DNA of 64,000 nt from Schistocerca nitens (lineage: Eukaryota; Arthropoda; Insecta; Orthoptera; Acrididae), in assembly GCF_023898315.1 (NCBI RefSeq), contig NC_064619.1, positions 477,503,376 to 477,567,375 of the forward strand, given 5' to 3'. Every line of letters starts with the position of its first letter. The stretch's first letter is position 1. Below are positions 44,389 to 54,606 of this stretch, one piece after another. Both the position numbers and the translations under genes were made by a program. The notes below the pieces were generated by a model that was not told the origin of the DNA, ran no database searches, and saw only the letters and a list, made by a program, of their open reading frames with translations.

Positions 44389-44444
<56 letters not shown>
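44389..44444. repeat. (TG)n microsatellite before a Dlic exon
   Basis: About 28 TG units ending 56 bp upstream of the exon at 44500, followed by GCTGTTGCTGTTGTTGTTG. It lies next to the splice acceptor region. Confidence 0.95.
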
Positions 44445-44446
<2 letters not shown>

Positions 44447-44499
44447 TGCTGTTGCTGTTGTTGTTGTTGCTAATCCATATTCCAATTTCTTATCTTCAG

Positions 44500-44614
44500 A
44501 TTGACAGCACAAAACCAAGTGTGACAGGCAGTGGGGAAGGAGTTTTAGCTAACTTCTTCAATTCACTGCTGTACAAGAAGACAGGTGGTGGGCCACAGAC
44601 ACCAAAAACACCAG
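44500..44614 (+). CDS. Dlic: Dlic exon: adaptor-binding helix of the C-terminal tail
   Basis: After the acceptor TTATCTTCAG it reads IDSTKPSVTGSGEGVLANFF, then NSLLYKKTGGGPQTPKTP, ending in phase 1 at the donor G|GTATTT (44615). Human LIC1 has SEGVLANFFNSLLSKKTG; in that protein this amphipathic helix with its FF pair contacts activating adaptors of the Hook, BICD and Spindly types. Both Phe are kept here, so the motor-to-adaptor contact should be conserved. The final exon(s) (expected HAELDRxxRKP-type sequence) were not found downstream in the window. Confidence 0.93.
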
Positions 44615-44637
44615 GTATTTATTCCATTCTCCCCCCC

Positions 44638-44640
<3 letters not shown>

Positions 44641-44697
<57 letters not shown>
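44641..44697. repeat. (CT)n microsatellite after a Dlic exon
   Basis: About 28 CT units preceded by a C run, starting 26 bp after the exon donor. The exon is thus bracketed by TG and CT tracts. Confidence 0.95.
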
Positions 44698-44699
<2 letters not shown>

Positions 44700-44999
44700 G
44701 CCCTGCTCTGCCTCCCTTATTGCTTTTGGATCTGGAAGGTCTAATTTTTTTAAGTAAACTTATCTTAATACATGTATTGCATCATATGGCTAGTGCGTGT
44801 AGTCTTGCTTTGTGTCTTTGTATAATTGGTAACGTTCAATTAAACCTTACAATTTGTTTGTTACATTACAGCATATGACCAACTATTTTTATATGGACCA
44901 ATTTTTAATGTCTTTGTGTTAGTTTTTTCACAAATCCTCGTTGTTAAGTTGTCTGTGTAGTTCTGTTGTTTAATTAGTTATAAGAATTTTATTTGGCAG

Positions 45000-46616
45000 G
45001 TAAAAAATTTACAGAGTACTGAAAGACCTAAGTCGAAACAAGGCCCTGGGAGTAGACAACCTTCCATTAGAACTGCTGTTAGCCTTGACAGAGCTAGCCC
45101 TAACAAAACTCTACCATCTGGTGAGCAAGATGTATGAGACAAGTGAAATACCCTCAGACTTCAAGAAGAAGATAATGATTAGAATTCCAAAGAAAGCAGG
45201 TGTTGACAGGTGTGAAAATTACCGAACTATCAGTTTAATAAGTCACGGCTGTAAAATGTTAACACTTAATTCCTTACAGACGAATGGAAAAACTGGTAGA
45301 AGCCGACCATGGGGAAGATCAGTTTGGATTCCGTAGAAATGTTGAAACTTGTTTGGCAATACTGACCCTACAACTTAGAATATAGATTAAGGAAAGGCAA
45401 ACCTGTGCTTCTAGCATTTGTAAACTTAGAGTTTTTGACAGTTTTGACTGGAAAACTCTTTCAAATTCTGAAGGTGGGTAGGGTCAAATACAGGGAGCGA
45501 AAGGCTATTTACAATTTGTACAGAAATCAGTAGCAGCTATAAGAGCCAAGGGGAATAAAAGGGAAGCAGTGGTTGGGAAGGGAGTGAGACAGGGTTGTAG
45601 CCTATCCCCAATGTTATTCAATCTATATATTGAGCAAGCAGTAAAGGGAACAAAAGAAAAATTTGGAGTACGAATTAAAATCCATGAAGAAATAAAAACT
45701 TTGAGGTTTGCCAGTGCCATTGTAATTCTGTCAGTCACACCAAGGACCTGGAAGAGCCGTTGTAGGGAATGGACAGTGTCTTGAAAGGAGGCTGTAAGAT
45801 GAACATCAACAAAAGCAAAACAGGATGATAGAATGTAGGTGAATTAAATCAGGTGATGCTGAGGGAATTAGATTAGGAAATGATACACATAAAGTAGTAG
45901 ATGAGTTTTGCTTTTTGGGGAGCAAAATAACTGATGATGGTCGAAGTAGAGAGAATATAAAATGTAGACTGGCGATGGCAAGGAAAGCGTTTGAGGACGA
46001 GAAATTTGTTGGCATTGAGTATAGATTTAAATGTCAGGAAGCCTTTTCTGAAAGTATTTGTATGGAGTGTAGCCTTCGAAATGTGGTGCTGCAGAAGAAT
46101 GCTGAAGATCAGATGGATGGGTAGAGCACATAACTAATTAGGAGGTACTGAATCATACTGGGGAGACGAGGCATTTGTGGCACAACTTGACTAGAAGGAT
46201 GGATTGGTTGGTAGGACATGTTCTGAGGCATCAAGGGACCACCAATTTAGTGTTGGAGGGCAGCGTGGAGGGTAAAAATCGTAGAGGGAGACTGAAAGAT
46301 GAATACACTAAGCAGATTCAGAAGGATGTAGGTTGCAGTAGTTACTTGGAGATGAAGTTTGCACAGGCCTGCCACTGTGGCCGAGCGGTTCTAGGCGCTT
46401 CAGTCCAGAACCGTGCTGCTGCTACAGTCGCAGCTTCGAATCCTGCCATTGGCATGGATGTGTGTGATGTCCTTAGGTTAGTTAGGTTTAAGCAGTCTAG
46501 GGGACTGATGACCTCAGATGTTAAGTCTCATAGTGCTCAGAGCCAAGCTTGCACATGATAGAGTAGCATGGAGAGCTGCATCAAACCAGTCTCAGAACTG
46601 AAAATCACAACTACTA
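45000..46616 (+). mobile_element. Non-LTR retrotransposon (same type as 32.7-34.6 kb)
   Basis: RT blocks on the + strand in several frames: ALTKLYHLVSKMYETSEIPS, RIPKKAGVDRCENYRTISLI (45180-45240), GEDQFGFRRNV-like sequence near 45315, AVVGKGVRQGCSLSPMLFNL (45566-45628), TLRFASAIVIL (catalytic ADD replaced by ASA), GSKITDDGRS and LAMARKAF. The C-terminal RMDWLVGHVLRHQG and GRRGRLKDEY follow. The 3' end is CATCAAACCAGTCTCAGAAC with a CAACTACTACTT tail near 46616. It is 5'-truncated and inactive. A SINE is inserted at 46366. Confidence 0.8.
46366..46544 (+). mobile_element. tRNA(Leu)-like SINE in the LINE 3' region
   Basis: 179-bp SINE with pol III A box TGGCCGAGCGG (46378-46388) and B-box-like CTTCGAATCC (46433-46442), then a TGTGTGATGTCCTTAGGTTA body and the end AGTGCTCAGAGCC. 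The head resembles tRNA-Leu/Ser-type sequence. Flanked by AAGTTTGCACA (46355-46365) and AAGCTTGCACA (46545-46555), an 11-bp target duplication with one mismatch. The LINE text continues across the duplication, so the SINE is younger. Confidence 0.85.
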
Positions 46617-46865
46617 CTTCAAGACTGTTTACTAACTTGTCTCACTTCACGCTATCTTTTCAGGTAAATAAAGAACACTGGTAGAATGCAGTCTAACTTA
46701 TTATACAGTAACTTACTAATGACCTCAGGTGGTATATTGGTTAAGACATTGGAATGATACTTAGAAACTGGTCTAAAATGTGTGAACTATTGCAATTGAC
46801 CCCGTCCTTCATTTGTGTCACTTCATGCAAATTCCAGAATGGTTCCCTTAGTAAGACCGCAGTGC

Positions 46866-48173
46866 ACATACTTAGATATCTTTATCCAAATGAGAGAATG
46901 ACCTTCATTTAATGACCTTTAGGTTGGCCCAATGTTTAACTTCCAACAATCCTCCTCCTCCTCTAAAAATGTGCAGCGATCTATGCTTCTCTCCTTTTCC
47001 CTTCTGCCCCATCAGCTCAGCCTCCTGTTGCTGCACTTACCATCCCACTATGCACTGGAGTGACAAGTCGTGGGGTAGCTCCTAATGTTATCGGACATCC
47101 TTTTGCCCTGTATAGTGCAGTAATTCGACATGGCATGGACTCAACAAGTTGTTGGAAGTTCCCTGCAGAAATATTGAGCCATACTGCCTCTATAGCCATC
47201 CATAATTGCAAAAGTGATGCTGGTGACAGATTTTGTGCATGAACTGACCTCTTGATTATGTCCCATAAATGTTCGATGGGATTCATGTTGGGTGACTGTT
47301 AGCCAAATTATTCTCTCAAATCGTCCAGAATGTTCTTCAAACCAGTCGCAAACAATTGTAGTCCGGTGACTCCCGCATTGTCATCCGTAAAAATTCCATT
47401 GTTGTTTGGGAACAAGAAGTCCACAAACAGCTGAAAATGGTCTCAAAGTAGTTTATTTGCACCAGAGGTCCCAGTCCATCCCATGTAAACACAGTCCACA
47501 CCATTATGGGGCCGCCACCCACTTGCACAGTGCCTTCTTGAAAACTTGGGTCCATGGCTTCCTGGGGTCTGTGCCATACTTGAATCCTACCACCATCCCT
47601 AACTGACTGAATTAGTACTCATGTGACCAGATCAGTTTTCCAGTGGCCTAGGGTCCAACATGGTAGGAGCTCAGGAGAGCCACTCATGTTGATCACCTGC
47701 TGCCATAATCTGTTAATGCCAGATTTTGCCACACTATCTTAAAGGATACATTCGTCAAATGCCCCACATTGATTTCTGTGGTTATTTCATGCATTGTTGC
47801 TTGTCTGTTAGCTCTGACAACTCTGTGTAAAGGCTGCTGCTCTTGGTCTTTAAGTGAAGGCTGTGATGAGAGGTAATACCATAAATTTGGAATCTCTGCC
47901 AACTCTTGACACTGTGGATCTCGGAATATTGAATTCCTTAACAATTTCTGAAATGGAATGTCCCATGTGTCTAGCTCCAACTGCTCTTCTGTGTTCAAAG
48001 TCTGTCAAGTTCCATCGTGCAGCCATAATCTTGTCTGAAACCTTTTCACATGAACTACCTGAGCACAAATGACAGCTATGCCAGTGAACTGCCCTTTTAC
48101 GCCTTGTGTAGGCGATACTACCACCATCTATGTATTTGCATATTGCTATATCACAACTTTGGTCACCTAAGTG
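46866..48173 (-). mobile_element. Tc1-like DNA transposon, decayed
   Basis: The minus strand encodes the N-terminal MAARWNLTDFEHRRAVGARH and then MGHSISEIVKEFNIPRSTVS (HTH, 48030-47900), a region RVVRANRQATMHEITTEIN (second HTH), the middle GGGPIMVWTVFTWDGLGPLV (about 47515-47450), and MNPIEHLWDIIKRSVH (third catalytic block, 47286-47240) to the C-terminus. The right end CTAAGTG at 48173 precedes TA, reading CACTTAGGTGACCAAAG inward. A matching left end is unclear (candidate TACTTAGATATC near 46870). Frames broken. Confidence 0.8.
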
Positions 48174-48249
48174 TATTGTCCCTGCCACATCCCTTCACAG
48201 CCCCACAGGCAGCACTACGATGTCTTCCGCCACACCTGTCCTAATATCC

Positions 48250-49180
48250 CTCCCCTCTCCTACACCTCTTATGTGATGACCTTGTCATTGGAACTGCTAT
48301 TCTCCTTACTATGGGCCCTTTCTGCTGCCAGCCAATGCCGTAGTGGCCCAAAGACATTGCAGCAGGTATTCAGAATTGTCAAAGGGCCCTTAAATGTCTC
48401 AAGTGACATCCTTCAGAAGATGCTCGTCACTTTTAAGCAGCTATATAATTAAATGCAGTAAGGAGAAGTGCTGGAAGCACTGTATCTCCTCTTCGAGAAT
48501 GCCTCTTCATCCCAAGTACGATTCAGCCTTCTCAGTCTGCCAGTCCGCTAAATATCAACAACTGTACCAAGTCTCCTCCTCCATGGTGGTATATCTGCTG
48601 ATGTGTAGGTTCTTGCAGAAAGCCTCATGATCTACTTTGCGACAGAATCAGCATCGTCTTCTTATCTGGCTACTTACAGAATGCTTAAAAGACAAATTCA
48701 GGGCATGCCCCTATTGTCAATTTATGTAACAAACCTTTCACTGACTGGTAACTGCTTGAGGCTCTTGTTGTATCATGACACAGCCTCAGGCTGTGATTAA
48801 ATTCATAACCACATGACTCAACACCTGAATGTTATTGAGACACTCCTTGTCAGGACTTTCAGCTGTATTTGACCTGAAAGTATTTTCCCTTTTGTGATGG
48901 TGAGGTAATATGATCATCCCACTCCTTGCTTTCTTGTTTTAATCTCTTCTACCTGTTTATTGTGTCTCTCTATGATTTTCTTGTCCTCTGTCGTTCCTTG
49001 TAGTGTTTGTTGCCTTTCTGTCATTTTGTGGTTTTCCTTCCTCTCCATTTTGTGTTATAAGCCTCATTAGTTTTATTCTCACCCTTGTGGCATTATTTTA
49101 ATCGGAACAAGGGACCAATGACCTAGCAGTTTTGTCCCTTCTTCTCCTCTTTTAAACCAACCACCTAACCACTCCTTAAA
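48250..49180 (+). mobile_element. Non-LTR retrotransposon fragments, 3' part
   Basis: A + strand piece NCQRALKCLKCHPSEDALVTFKQL read across frames near 48375-48447 resembles the linker between endonuclease and RT in the I-group LINEs here (RALRTFKRHPTVANCITYKRL in LINE-B). The stretch ends with GGGACCAATGACCTAGCAG and TCCCTTCTTCTCCT at 49109-49155, which looks like a LINE 3' terminus. Very decayed; class tentative. Confidence 0.45.
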
Positions 49181-49189
49181 CTAGGTAAA

Positions 49190-50570
49190 AACCGATCATC
49201 TATCTACAGATACTCACCAGTTAGCCTTACCAACATGCTCTGCTAAATGCTTGTGAAAGGATTGCTGAGATTGTTAGGCTGTCACATGAAGCTAGTATTT
49301 AGCTGGCAAATATGGGGTAGCCATGTTAGCTTTTTATCAAAGAAGAATCCTGAAAAGCTGGCAATTCGGCTGGCTTCTCAGATAACAGGGTCTATAGTTT
49401 CACTATCAGCGTGACTTCCAGGAGGAATGATAGACAAACAATTATCTGGTTATGTTGGAAACAGCAGTCCAACATGCCTTTTTCTAAATGCCAACATCTC
49501 ATCCCAGACTTTTTGATCTGCATAACATGTACCACACTCCAGAATGAGATTTTCACTCTGCAGCGGAGTGTGCACTGATATGAAACTTCCTGGCATATTA
49601 AAACTGTGTGCCCGACCGAGACTCGAACTCGGGTCTGAGTTCGAGTCTCGGTCAGGCACACAGTTTTAATCTGCCAGGAAGTTTCATGTACCACACTGTT
49701 TGGTGTCATCAAATTTTACTTACCCTGTGTGGCTGTGGCTTTCAAGGATTCCTTTATATTCTTCACTTTGTATCCAAGTGGTTCTCTTCGGTTAGAGGTG
49801 GTATGTCTCTCAGCTAACAACAAGTCTAAGAGAATGGCATCCCACAGGGCTCAGTGATGACTGTATAACAGTCTTCCTCATCTCTGTCTGCCCAGCGACA
49901 TCCCCCTCCCCCAAAAAATGACAACTTTTGCGTTTTTCTTGTGTTATAGTTTCCAGTCTCTATTCTTGGTTGAATGCCAGCTCCGAGGAGCCATACTGCT
50001 TGAACCCTTTCCCATGGCTTCCAGTTCTTTCCCACCAAAATGCAAGTCAGACATTTGTCATCATGGTATGGTCCGTCCTGACCCAGGATTGTAATTGGGT
50101 ACCCAGTTCTTGGACATTGTTGCACAGCCCTGATTTTTTTAGGATTCTTCTTTGATATAAAAGCTAACATGGCTACCCCATATTTGTCAGCTAAATACTA
50201 GCTGCATGTGCTAGCCTAACACTCTCAGCTTTCTTGCCTACACCTATTAGTGTGTGCATCACACTATTCTACTCCAAATTTACCAGGCCCAGGTCTTGTA
50301 CCAGCTGCACTATGCTTGCCGGGTTTATGGCTCAGCAGCACCTTCAGCTTTGAAATTATTGGACTCAATCCATCTTCCTGGAGTAAGAGTGGCCACTGGT
50401 CTATTCTGGACTAGTCTTGTAGACAGTCTCCTTGCAAATGTGGGTATCTTCCCCCTTCATTTCCAACAGTGTCAACTCTTGCTCACTTACGCAATCACTA
50501 TTCAACAGTTTCCTAATCATCCAATGTCTTTTTGCATACAAGAAGAACCAGCCCTCTGACATCTGCCCTC
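49190..50570 (+). mobile_element. I-group LINE fragment with internal inversion
   Basis: RT finger-like SPVSLTNMLC (49222-49250), then NGIPQGSV (49832-49855; the catalytic box is not seen) and a C-terminal frame 50254-50559 (HYACRVYGSAAPSALKLLDS, then HLPGVRVATGLFWTSLVDSL), equivalent to KLDYGSIVYSSARPSILRRLDS in LINE-A. An inverted repeat of about 83 bp (49276-49360 and 50140-50222, roughly 90% matching) brackets the middle, so part of the element is inverted. A palindromic SINE sits inside at 49539-49684. Confidence 0.55.
49539..49684. mobile_element. Palindromic truncated tRNA-derived SINE
   Basis: It shares AGAATGAGATTTTCACTCTG and the following sequence with the SINE at 53489. At the tRNA B-box it folds back: 49581-49630 pairs with 49637-49686 (50-nt arms, two mismatches, 6-nt loop). 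It is flanked by the 13-bp direct repeat CATGTACCACACT (49526-49538, 49685-49697). The hairpin therefore went in as one unit or was made on insertion. Confidence 0.9.
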
Positions 50571-51230
50571 AGATGGGGGTTACCAGTTAGAGTGCACCTC
50601 GCGACTCTGCCACGACCTCTGCCTTTCTGTTGTGACTCGCCGATCTTTCAAAGTGCCGCTGCGCAGTTACGCGCGTCCTCTACATGCGGCGCTGTCTGCC
50701 AGCCATGCGCCCGACAAGGAACTTAGGCAACGTGCCCTTCAGTTGGCAAATCCGACTCTCGAAGTCCTATCCATCGCTCAGTCTATTGAAATTTCTCGTG
50801 CCGCTGGAGCACAAATAGAGGCATGGGGTGACGTCGGGGAAATACAACCTCTGTGCGCTGTTGACGATGCGTGTGGTGTGTCCCCACCGGCTGACGTGGC
50901 TGCAGTACGCTCCCAAGCGCAGCCTCGGCCTAACCGTTAACAAACCTCTAAGACACTGCAGCAAAACCCACGGCAACTTCCTTCATGTCTGTGGTGTTTT
51001 ACGAAACATTCACGAGAGGATTGTCCACAACGTTGGGCCGTGTGTCACAAATGCAAAAAAAAAAGTCATATGTCATCAATTTGCAAATCCGACTGCATAC
51101 ATGATGTTCATGAACGTGACGCTCATTCTGATTCTGTGTTTTCTGTCAATTGTACTTCTTCCCTTTCAGGGAAGTCATTCCTCACTGTCCAAATACTTGG
51201 TCGAGATGTCCCCTCTCTGTGAACTCGTAT
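50571..51230 (+). mobile_element. Gypsy-like LTR retrotransposon fragment: gag end, zinc knuckle, protease start
   Basis: The + strand reads DKELRQRALQLANPTLEVLS and IAQSIEISRAAGAQIEAW (C-terminal gag), a frame break near 50940, then a CCHC knuckle of the form CHKCKKKSHMSSIC (51041-51082) and SLSGKSFLTVQILGRDVPSL (51160-51222), typical of the strand before the protease active site. The active site and the rest of pol are missing; no LTRs were found. Old and truncated. Confidence 0.65.
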
Positions 51231-51234
51231 GTCA

Positions 51235-52455
51235 GTGGCACACCCAAGTGGAATTCATTCAGAATCTTTGATTGGTATACCACAGATATATCAAGTGAAT
51301 CTTGCAAGGTAATTCCTGGAAGTAACTAAACTATCACAGTGCCACTAGGTATGTTCCACTAAGTTTTCATGACCCTATCATAGTCGTGGCAGTAGATTAT
51401 ATTTCGAGAGGCAGTGTCTTTCTTTAGCTAACAATTTAGGAGTGCATCTGGACATCAGTGATGCAGTGGTTTAATTGCTTTTCCTTCGGTGTCATGAGGA
51501 GTATTCTATTATTTACAGTGAGGGAGAAGAATGGGAAGTTCCACATACCACTGCAGTAGTATGAAAGAAATTAACATAATTCACTGAGCTACAGATCTAT
51601 TTCATTGACAACAGCATGTAGCAGGACATGTGAACAAACAATTCGTTCCAACATTACGAAATACACCAAAATATATTGCCTGTTGACATCAAACCAGCAT
51701 GGGTTTGTAGAGCATCACTCTTTTGTGACACAGCTGGAACTTTATTTGCATGATGTACTGTGTACAGGGGCTCTCAAACTGGCTCTGTATTTGTAGATTT
51801 CCAAAAAGGATTTTGATATAATTCCTCATAAGCAGCTTTGCTATGGCATCCCATCAGTTTCTGCACACTATGATCTTTCATACATGAAATCGAATCCAGT
51901 CGCTCAACTGAGGCAATAGTCTGTAGGATAGCAATGTGGTTGGAAGCCACTTTTGAGGAATGATAATATTAGCCTCATTGTGACCCTATAAATATGGAAT
52001 CAATTTGAGAGCCCCTGTACACAGTACATTATGCAAATAAAGTAATTGCCAGCTGTGTCTTACAAGAATGATGCTTTCCAAATCCATGCTGGTTTGCTGT
52101 CAGTAGGTTTGGGGTATTTCATAACGTTGGAACAAATTACTTGTACACACGTCCTGCTACGTGTCGGTCAATTAAATGGATCTGTAACTCAGTGAAAGCC
52201 AGTGCATCATTGATGCACAAGGTGCACTCCTAAATTGTTAGCTCACTCAATAGACTGCCTCTAGAAATATAATCATCCTGCTGCGACTGTGATAGGGTCA
52301 TGAAAACATAGTGGGACATGCCTAGTGTCACTGTGGTAAGTTTTGTTACTTTATGGAATGACAGAATTACCTTGCAAGATTCGCTTGACATATCCGTGGT
52401 ACACCAGTCAAAGATTCTGAATAAATTCTACTTGGGTGTGTCATCGACTTATCAA
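51235..52455. repeat. Long imperfect inverted repeat containing LINE RT sequence
   Basis: 51235-51475 is complementary to about 52205-52455 and 51585-51785 to about 52000-52190, with roughly 80-85% matching by eye, around a spacer at 51786-51999. The left arm and spacer encode a LINE RT piece on + (TSNQHGF, then VTQLELYL, then FVDFQKDFDIIPHK in a broken frame). The arms have diverged and carry independent indels, so the structure is old. It starts where the Gypsy-like fragment ends. Confidence 0.75.
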
Positions 52456-53488
52456 ATATGTGTTTACAGACAGGGCAGGTTACTTTCATGCAGCAACTAC
52501 AACTAATCTCGTTGTCTACATTGTGAATTATCTGTAACAGGCATCACAATGGCAATGAGGAGGCAATGAATGTTGCAGTTCGTCACTTGCTCCATGAAAC
52601 TGTAAAGAGTAAGAGGCAGTAGATCTCAGTTCCAAACTGGCATGACAAAAACATTTTACCTCCTTTGTGACAAAGCTACAAACAGCTATATTGAACTCAG
52701 AATGACATCTTTAGAAATTTTGTGGACTTAAGTCGCCTTGCTATGTTCAGTAACCAGTAGATCTAGAGGTCAGAAACATAAAATACTGTGGAAATGCTAC
52801 TAAAAATACACAAATCTGTTAATGAAATCGTATCACTGAATATTCCGTTAAACTGTTTCATTCAGCAACTACCCTCACAGTTACTGTCATATTTACATTG
52901 TAGCCTTGTAAAGCTACTTGTGTATGAAGGAAGACTTTGTTTAATTAAGATAGCCATTTGCAGTATGGTATTATGATGAGACACCATTGCGTGAGTATAG
53001 TACATATTAATAGCGTTTCCCATTAGGTTGTGGAACAAAATAGACACAGATATCAGAAAAATTGTCAACAATATATTCCACCTCATTATCAAAAACCATC
53101 TGATGGTAAGCATGTATTTTTTCAATCCCATTCATGTAGAGTGACTTGCTGTTTCAGAGTTAAGCCATCTTTAAAGTGCAGTTGCCAAAACAAAAGAAAC
53201 AAAAACAAGAAAAAGAAAACAAAACAAAGTTTCTTGAGGGCTGATAAATTAGAGGTGAGAAAGGTAAACACATGCTGGTGCCATATTTGAAGACGTGCGG
53301 TAGGCGTGTTTGCCAATCAAGCTCCTTAGTGCTGTCTTCCAGCTGGCATTTGTTGCTCTGCGACTGCAAGGCGTCTCTTCTGTTGGCAACAAATATCAGC
53401 TGCAAGGACACATCCTTGTGAAGCAGTTCATAATGCAAAACACTTTTGTACCACAAGATATATCTCAATAACAATACATTTTGTGAAA
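52456..53488. other. Intronic sequence, nothing classified
   Basis: AT-rich; an A-rich stretch lies near 53180-53230. No element or gene was recognised. Confidence 0.4.
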
Positions 53489-53783
53489 GAATGAGATTTT
53501 CACTCTGCAGCGGAGTGTGCGCTGATATGAAACTTCCTGGCAGATTAAAACTGTGTGCCCGACCGAGACTCGAACTCGGGACCTTTGCCTTTCGCGGGCA
53601 AGTGCTCTACCACTGAGCTACCTAAGCACGACTCACACCCGGTCCTCACAGCCTTACCTCTGCCAGTATCTTGTCTCCTACCTTCCAAACTTTACAGAAG
53701 CTCTCCTGCGAACCTTGCAGAACTAGCACTCCTGAAAGAAAGGATACAGCGGAGACATGGCTTAGCCACAGCCTGGGGGATGT
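53489..53783 (-). mobile_element. tRNA-derived SINE, long copy
   Basis: On the minus strand the head contains A box TAGCTCAGTGGTAGAGC (53620-53604) and B box GAGTTCGAGTCTCGGTC (53577-53561), spaced as in a tRNA. It is followed by GGGCACACAGTTTTAATCTG and a tail ending in CATTCTTTCAC..-type sequence at 53489. Upstream of the A box (to about 53783) is a non-tRNA leader. Its 3' half is the unit found folded back at 49539-49684. No discriminator/acceptor pairing was seen, so it is a SINE and not a tRNA gene. Confidence 0.8.
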
Positions 53784-54100
53784 TTTTAATACATGCATGA
53801 AAGTTACCTAATACAGAAGAATACAGTCACAATTTGAGAACAAAGACGTTCGCGCACAGCGTACAAAAATGGCTATCCAACTCGCCTCACTTCTTGCTAA
53901 TATTTACAGATTTTGAAGCAGTTCCAGTGATATCCGCTAGAGGGCAGCACCAACTAGGCTGCTGAATGGTGTCCCCAAATGTAGCCACTGCCCTTTTGCC
54001 ACAAAATGAGAAAATTGTAGGTGGTTTCAAATGGAACCACTTCCCCTGAAAGGGTTAAACATGTCCATTCACTACTGACTGGAACAGAGTTGAGTTAGTT

Positions 54101-54463
54101 TTGGCTGTAGATTCTCTGAAAGAGGGTAATAGGAAAAATGACCTTGAAGTATTACTCGGTTCTTTCAATTTGACACCCGTTATTGATTTTCCTACTCAGG
54201 TTGTAAAGGATAGCAGCTCACTGGTAGATAACTTCTTTATAGACCAAGATAAGTTTAACCAGATAAATGCTCAGCCTGTTGAGAACGGTCTTTTTGATCA
54301 TGGTGCACAGCTAGTTACAATATATGTCATAGCTCCATTCAGCAATACTAAACAGTCCTCCAAAGTAGTACGTTCAGTCAACGATTTAACAATTGCAAAT
54401 TTCAGGGAAAGCCTGCAGCAGTTAGACTGGGATGAGGTGTACCGTGAACTGATGCCAATTTAA
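54101..54463 (+). pseudogene. LINE endonuclease C-terminal part
   Basis: NDLEVLLGSFNLTPVIDFPT is followed by SSLVDNFFID and GLFDHGAQLVTI. These are the late motifs of the LINE endonuclease (usual S-x-L-I-D-N-x-F and D-H). The N-terminal catalytic half is absent because of truncation. It ends in a stop 144 bp before the RT frame opens. Confidence 0.75.
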
Positions 54464-54606
54464 AATATAATTTATTTCATGACATTTTTGTAAATGCATT
54501 TGAAAATTGCTTCCCCAAGAAAATAGTTAAATATACTCGTAAGAAACCTTGTAACAAACCATGGCTTACTAAGGGTATAAAAATATCTTGTAACCGGAAA
54601 AGGGAA

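Noticed and set aside
46366..46450. tRNA-Leu gene
   Set aside because: Only the pol III boxes fit; the body and 11-bp target duplication identify a SINE.
53560..53625. tRNA gene on the minus strand
   Set aside because: A and B boxes are present, but the sequence is the head of a SINE with a recurring tail, and no acceptor stem was seen.
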